Shown here piece by piece: positions 62,345 through 64,000 of a stretch of 64,000 nt of DNA. The position numbers and the translations under genes were made by a program. Source of the stretch: Imbricaverruca yamaguchii (Eukaryota; Arthropoda; Thecostraca; Neoverrucidae); contig JAOTOL010001325.1 of assembly GCA_034440575.1 (NCBI GenBank), forward strand, positions 62,001-126,000. Direction: 5' to 3'. Numbering within the stretch: position 1 is the first letter of the stretch; each line of letters opens with the position of its first letter. The notes beneath the pieces are model-generated. The model worked only from the letters and a program-made list of their open reading frames with translations, searched no databases and was not told where the DNA came from.

Positions 62345-64000
62345 AGCAGCCGGCGGAGAAGGTATGTATTGCAGCACAACTACTGTGATCTGAATTCCAT
62401 GGTATTCATGTTGCCTTATATTCCATCCTTGCCAATCCATATATAAGATGTTTGACTTTCCTCAAACTGTTTGAATAACTTGGGAGTTTAAATCACGTGC
62501 GAGTGACGAAACAGATGAACTATCCCTGGATTCTTATGTTGCCGCATTGCATTGCACAGTGGCATACCGAATAGGGGCATTGTGGGCAGTTCCTGACAGG
62601 TTGTGGGGCCCCAAAGAATTCGTCGAGCTCAGGAAGAAATGCGTCATACTCCCTAGAAATCCCCATTGGACCCTAAAAAATCGCACCGTGGCTCAGAAAT
62701 TCACATTGGGTGTCCCCAAAACGTCGCGCAGAAGCCCCTGATAATGACACTGGGGCCTCGGAAGTTTGTTCCCGGTTGTTGTGGTGATCAAGAAAATCAC
62801 GACGGGGCCACAAACGGTCGGCCCAGTGCCCCGTGAAAATCACGCTGAGCCTTTTGGTACCAAGAATTATCGTTCGGGCTCCTGGAAATCACTAGATGCA
62901 TGGCAGGTCACACCGGGGCTTTAAAAGTCTCCCTGAGATCACCCATCAAATTAAGCCGGGAAACGAAAAACAGACCGGACACGAAAAATCACCATTGGAT
63001 CCAAAGGTTTCATAACAATGGCTGAAATATTCATAAAATGTGTTGCTCCCTCCTGCCAAAATAAGTGTCGTAGCCACTAAAACTAGCGCAAGGTATCAAA
63101 ACAAGTGGCCACGGTGCCCACAAAAATCGCACTTAGACTAAACAATTCAGGCTGCTTCATTTGAAAATCTCGCCGGGGCCAAAACTCCGCGCCGGAGCCG
63201 CACACATCGCAGCTGGCTTCCCAAGAACCAATATCTACCCGGAATGTCACCCTGCAAGCAGAAAAATTGCGTCAACGATCCACAATAAGTAGGCGTCGGA
63301 TCTCGGAAAAGATCCTGCTGGGGCATCGAAGAAAAGGACGCACCCGCGAGCTGAAATAATCGAACTGGGGCCCAAACATATCCTGCAGGCGGCTTACAGA
63401 AAATAGACCTGACGCCAAAAATCACAAGTGAACTCTTTCGAGTCGACCCGAGCACCGGAAACAAATCAGAATAGGTCCCGAAAGAAAATTATCCGAAGGG
63501 CCTTTTTACTCTCGATGGTGTCAGCTGCGGGAAAACAACGCTAAGCAGCCGCAGTGGTGTACCAAGGGGAAAATGTTGCCCCACGTCCTGAAGGGGTATG
63601 CTCCAGAAAATCGCGACGGTTACCCAAAAATATCGCTGAGCCCCATAAATTCGCATCAGGGGCCCAGAATTCCGGCGGTAGTACCAAAAATTTGAGTCGA
63701 GGCATCACAAATACTCCCCTGCAAGCACAGCGTGGCCCCACAAAACACATCTGAACTCGATAAAAAGTAAGCCGGTGCCCTCTAAAATAAGGAGAATTTC
63801 CGAAGAGTATATGTCCGAGTCAGGAAAATTTATCCTAAGCTCCAAGCATGCCCTAGATGCCTTCAAGAATTGCATACGGCCAAGAAAAAAGCGCACAGGA
63901 GTTGAACAAATGCGGCGAGACACGTAGCGCCAGGTGCCAGAGAAATCAGGCCGAGATTCGGACTTTACAAAAAAGAATTCAGAAGTCACGAAAAGTTGCG
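62345..64000 (-). mobile_element. GC-rich degenerate block D, runs off the window
   Basis: Reverse-complemented, the block is collinear with block B (45990-47480), with roughly 20% divergence by eye. Matching points include GCAGCACAACTACTGTGATC near 62355 against 47460, and the region 63170-63300 against 46900-47050. A ~330-bp segment (62440-62770) has no match in B. The block continues past the window end, so its length is unknown. Confidence 0.72.

Overview
This window looks like repeat-dominated nuclear DNA of an invertebrate animal, most likely an arthropod. The basis is the repeat set: CR1-type LINEs, a second CR1-superfamily LINE, an RNase H-bearing LINE, tRNA-derived SINEs, a Tc1/mariner-type transposase fragment, palindromic MITEs, many minisatellites, and scattered CCTAA motifs that match the TTAGG telomere repeat of many arthropods. 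The species cannot be fixed from this sequence. I see no intact host protein-coding gene, no rRNA and no free-standing functional tRNA. Every recognisable protein segment belongs to a mobile element, and almost all are broken by frameshifts, stops, truncations or nested insertions.

Layout. 1-2.1 kb: two short-period repeats. 2.1-6.6 kb: the 3' part of a CR1 LINE (minus strand) joined to a GC-rich foldback block (block A) made of degenerate ~20-bp units. 6.6-8.0 kb: a CT-rich degenerate array ending in a perfect hairpin. 9.2-10.8 kb: three minisatellites. 12-14.7 kb: a decayed LINE with reverse transcriptase, RNase H and 3' tail; two more 3' ends of this family lie near 15.7 and 27.4 kb. 17.2-18.9 kb: a Tc1-like transposase split by an insertion carrying a palindromic MITE. 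21.8-26.4 kb: minisatellites, a SINE and a LINE remnant. 27.6-31.8 kb: a tRNA-derived SINE, a 67-bp satellite array, and 31-bp and 21-bp minisatellites. 33-36 kb: a ~580-bp direct duplication. 36.1-43.7 kb: a CR1 with its 5' end and ORF1 (minus strand), interrupted by another LINE. 44-52.3 kb: CAGGGG-ended repeats, GC block B and a nested MITE. 52.3-59.8 kb: CR1 5' half, GC block C (inverted), CR1 3' half. 60-64 kb: AT-rich DNA with CCTAA motifs, then GC block D.

How parts relate. The left segment (about 2104-6270) and right segment (about 54388-59751) are inverted copies of one ancestral locus. Both contain the CR1 3' region, the GC block, and the same 60-bp nested insertion with the same target duplication; each also has a private deletion. 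The RNase H LINE and the SINEs appear to share one 3' tail motif, the usual sign of a SINE that borrows LINE machinery. Four collinear GC blocks (A-D) share a ~20-bp internal periodicity. A and C also have long inverted arms around a unique core, and this family is the least familiar structure here.
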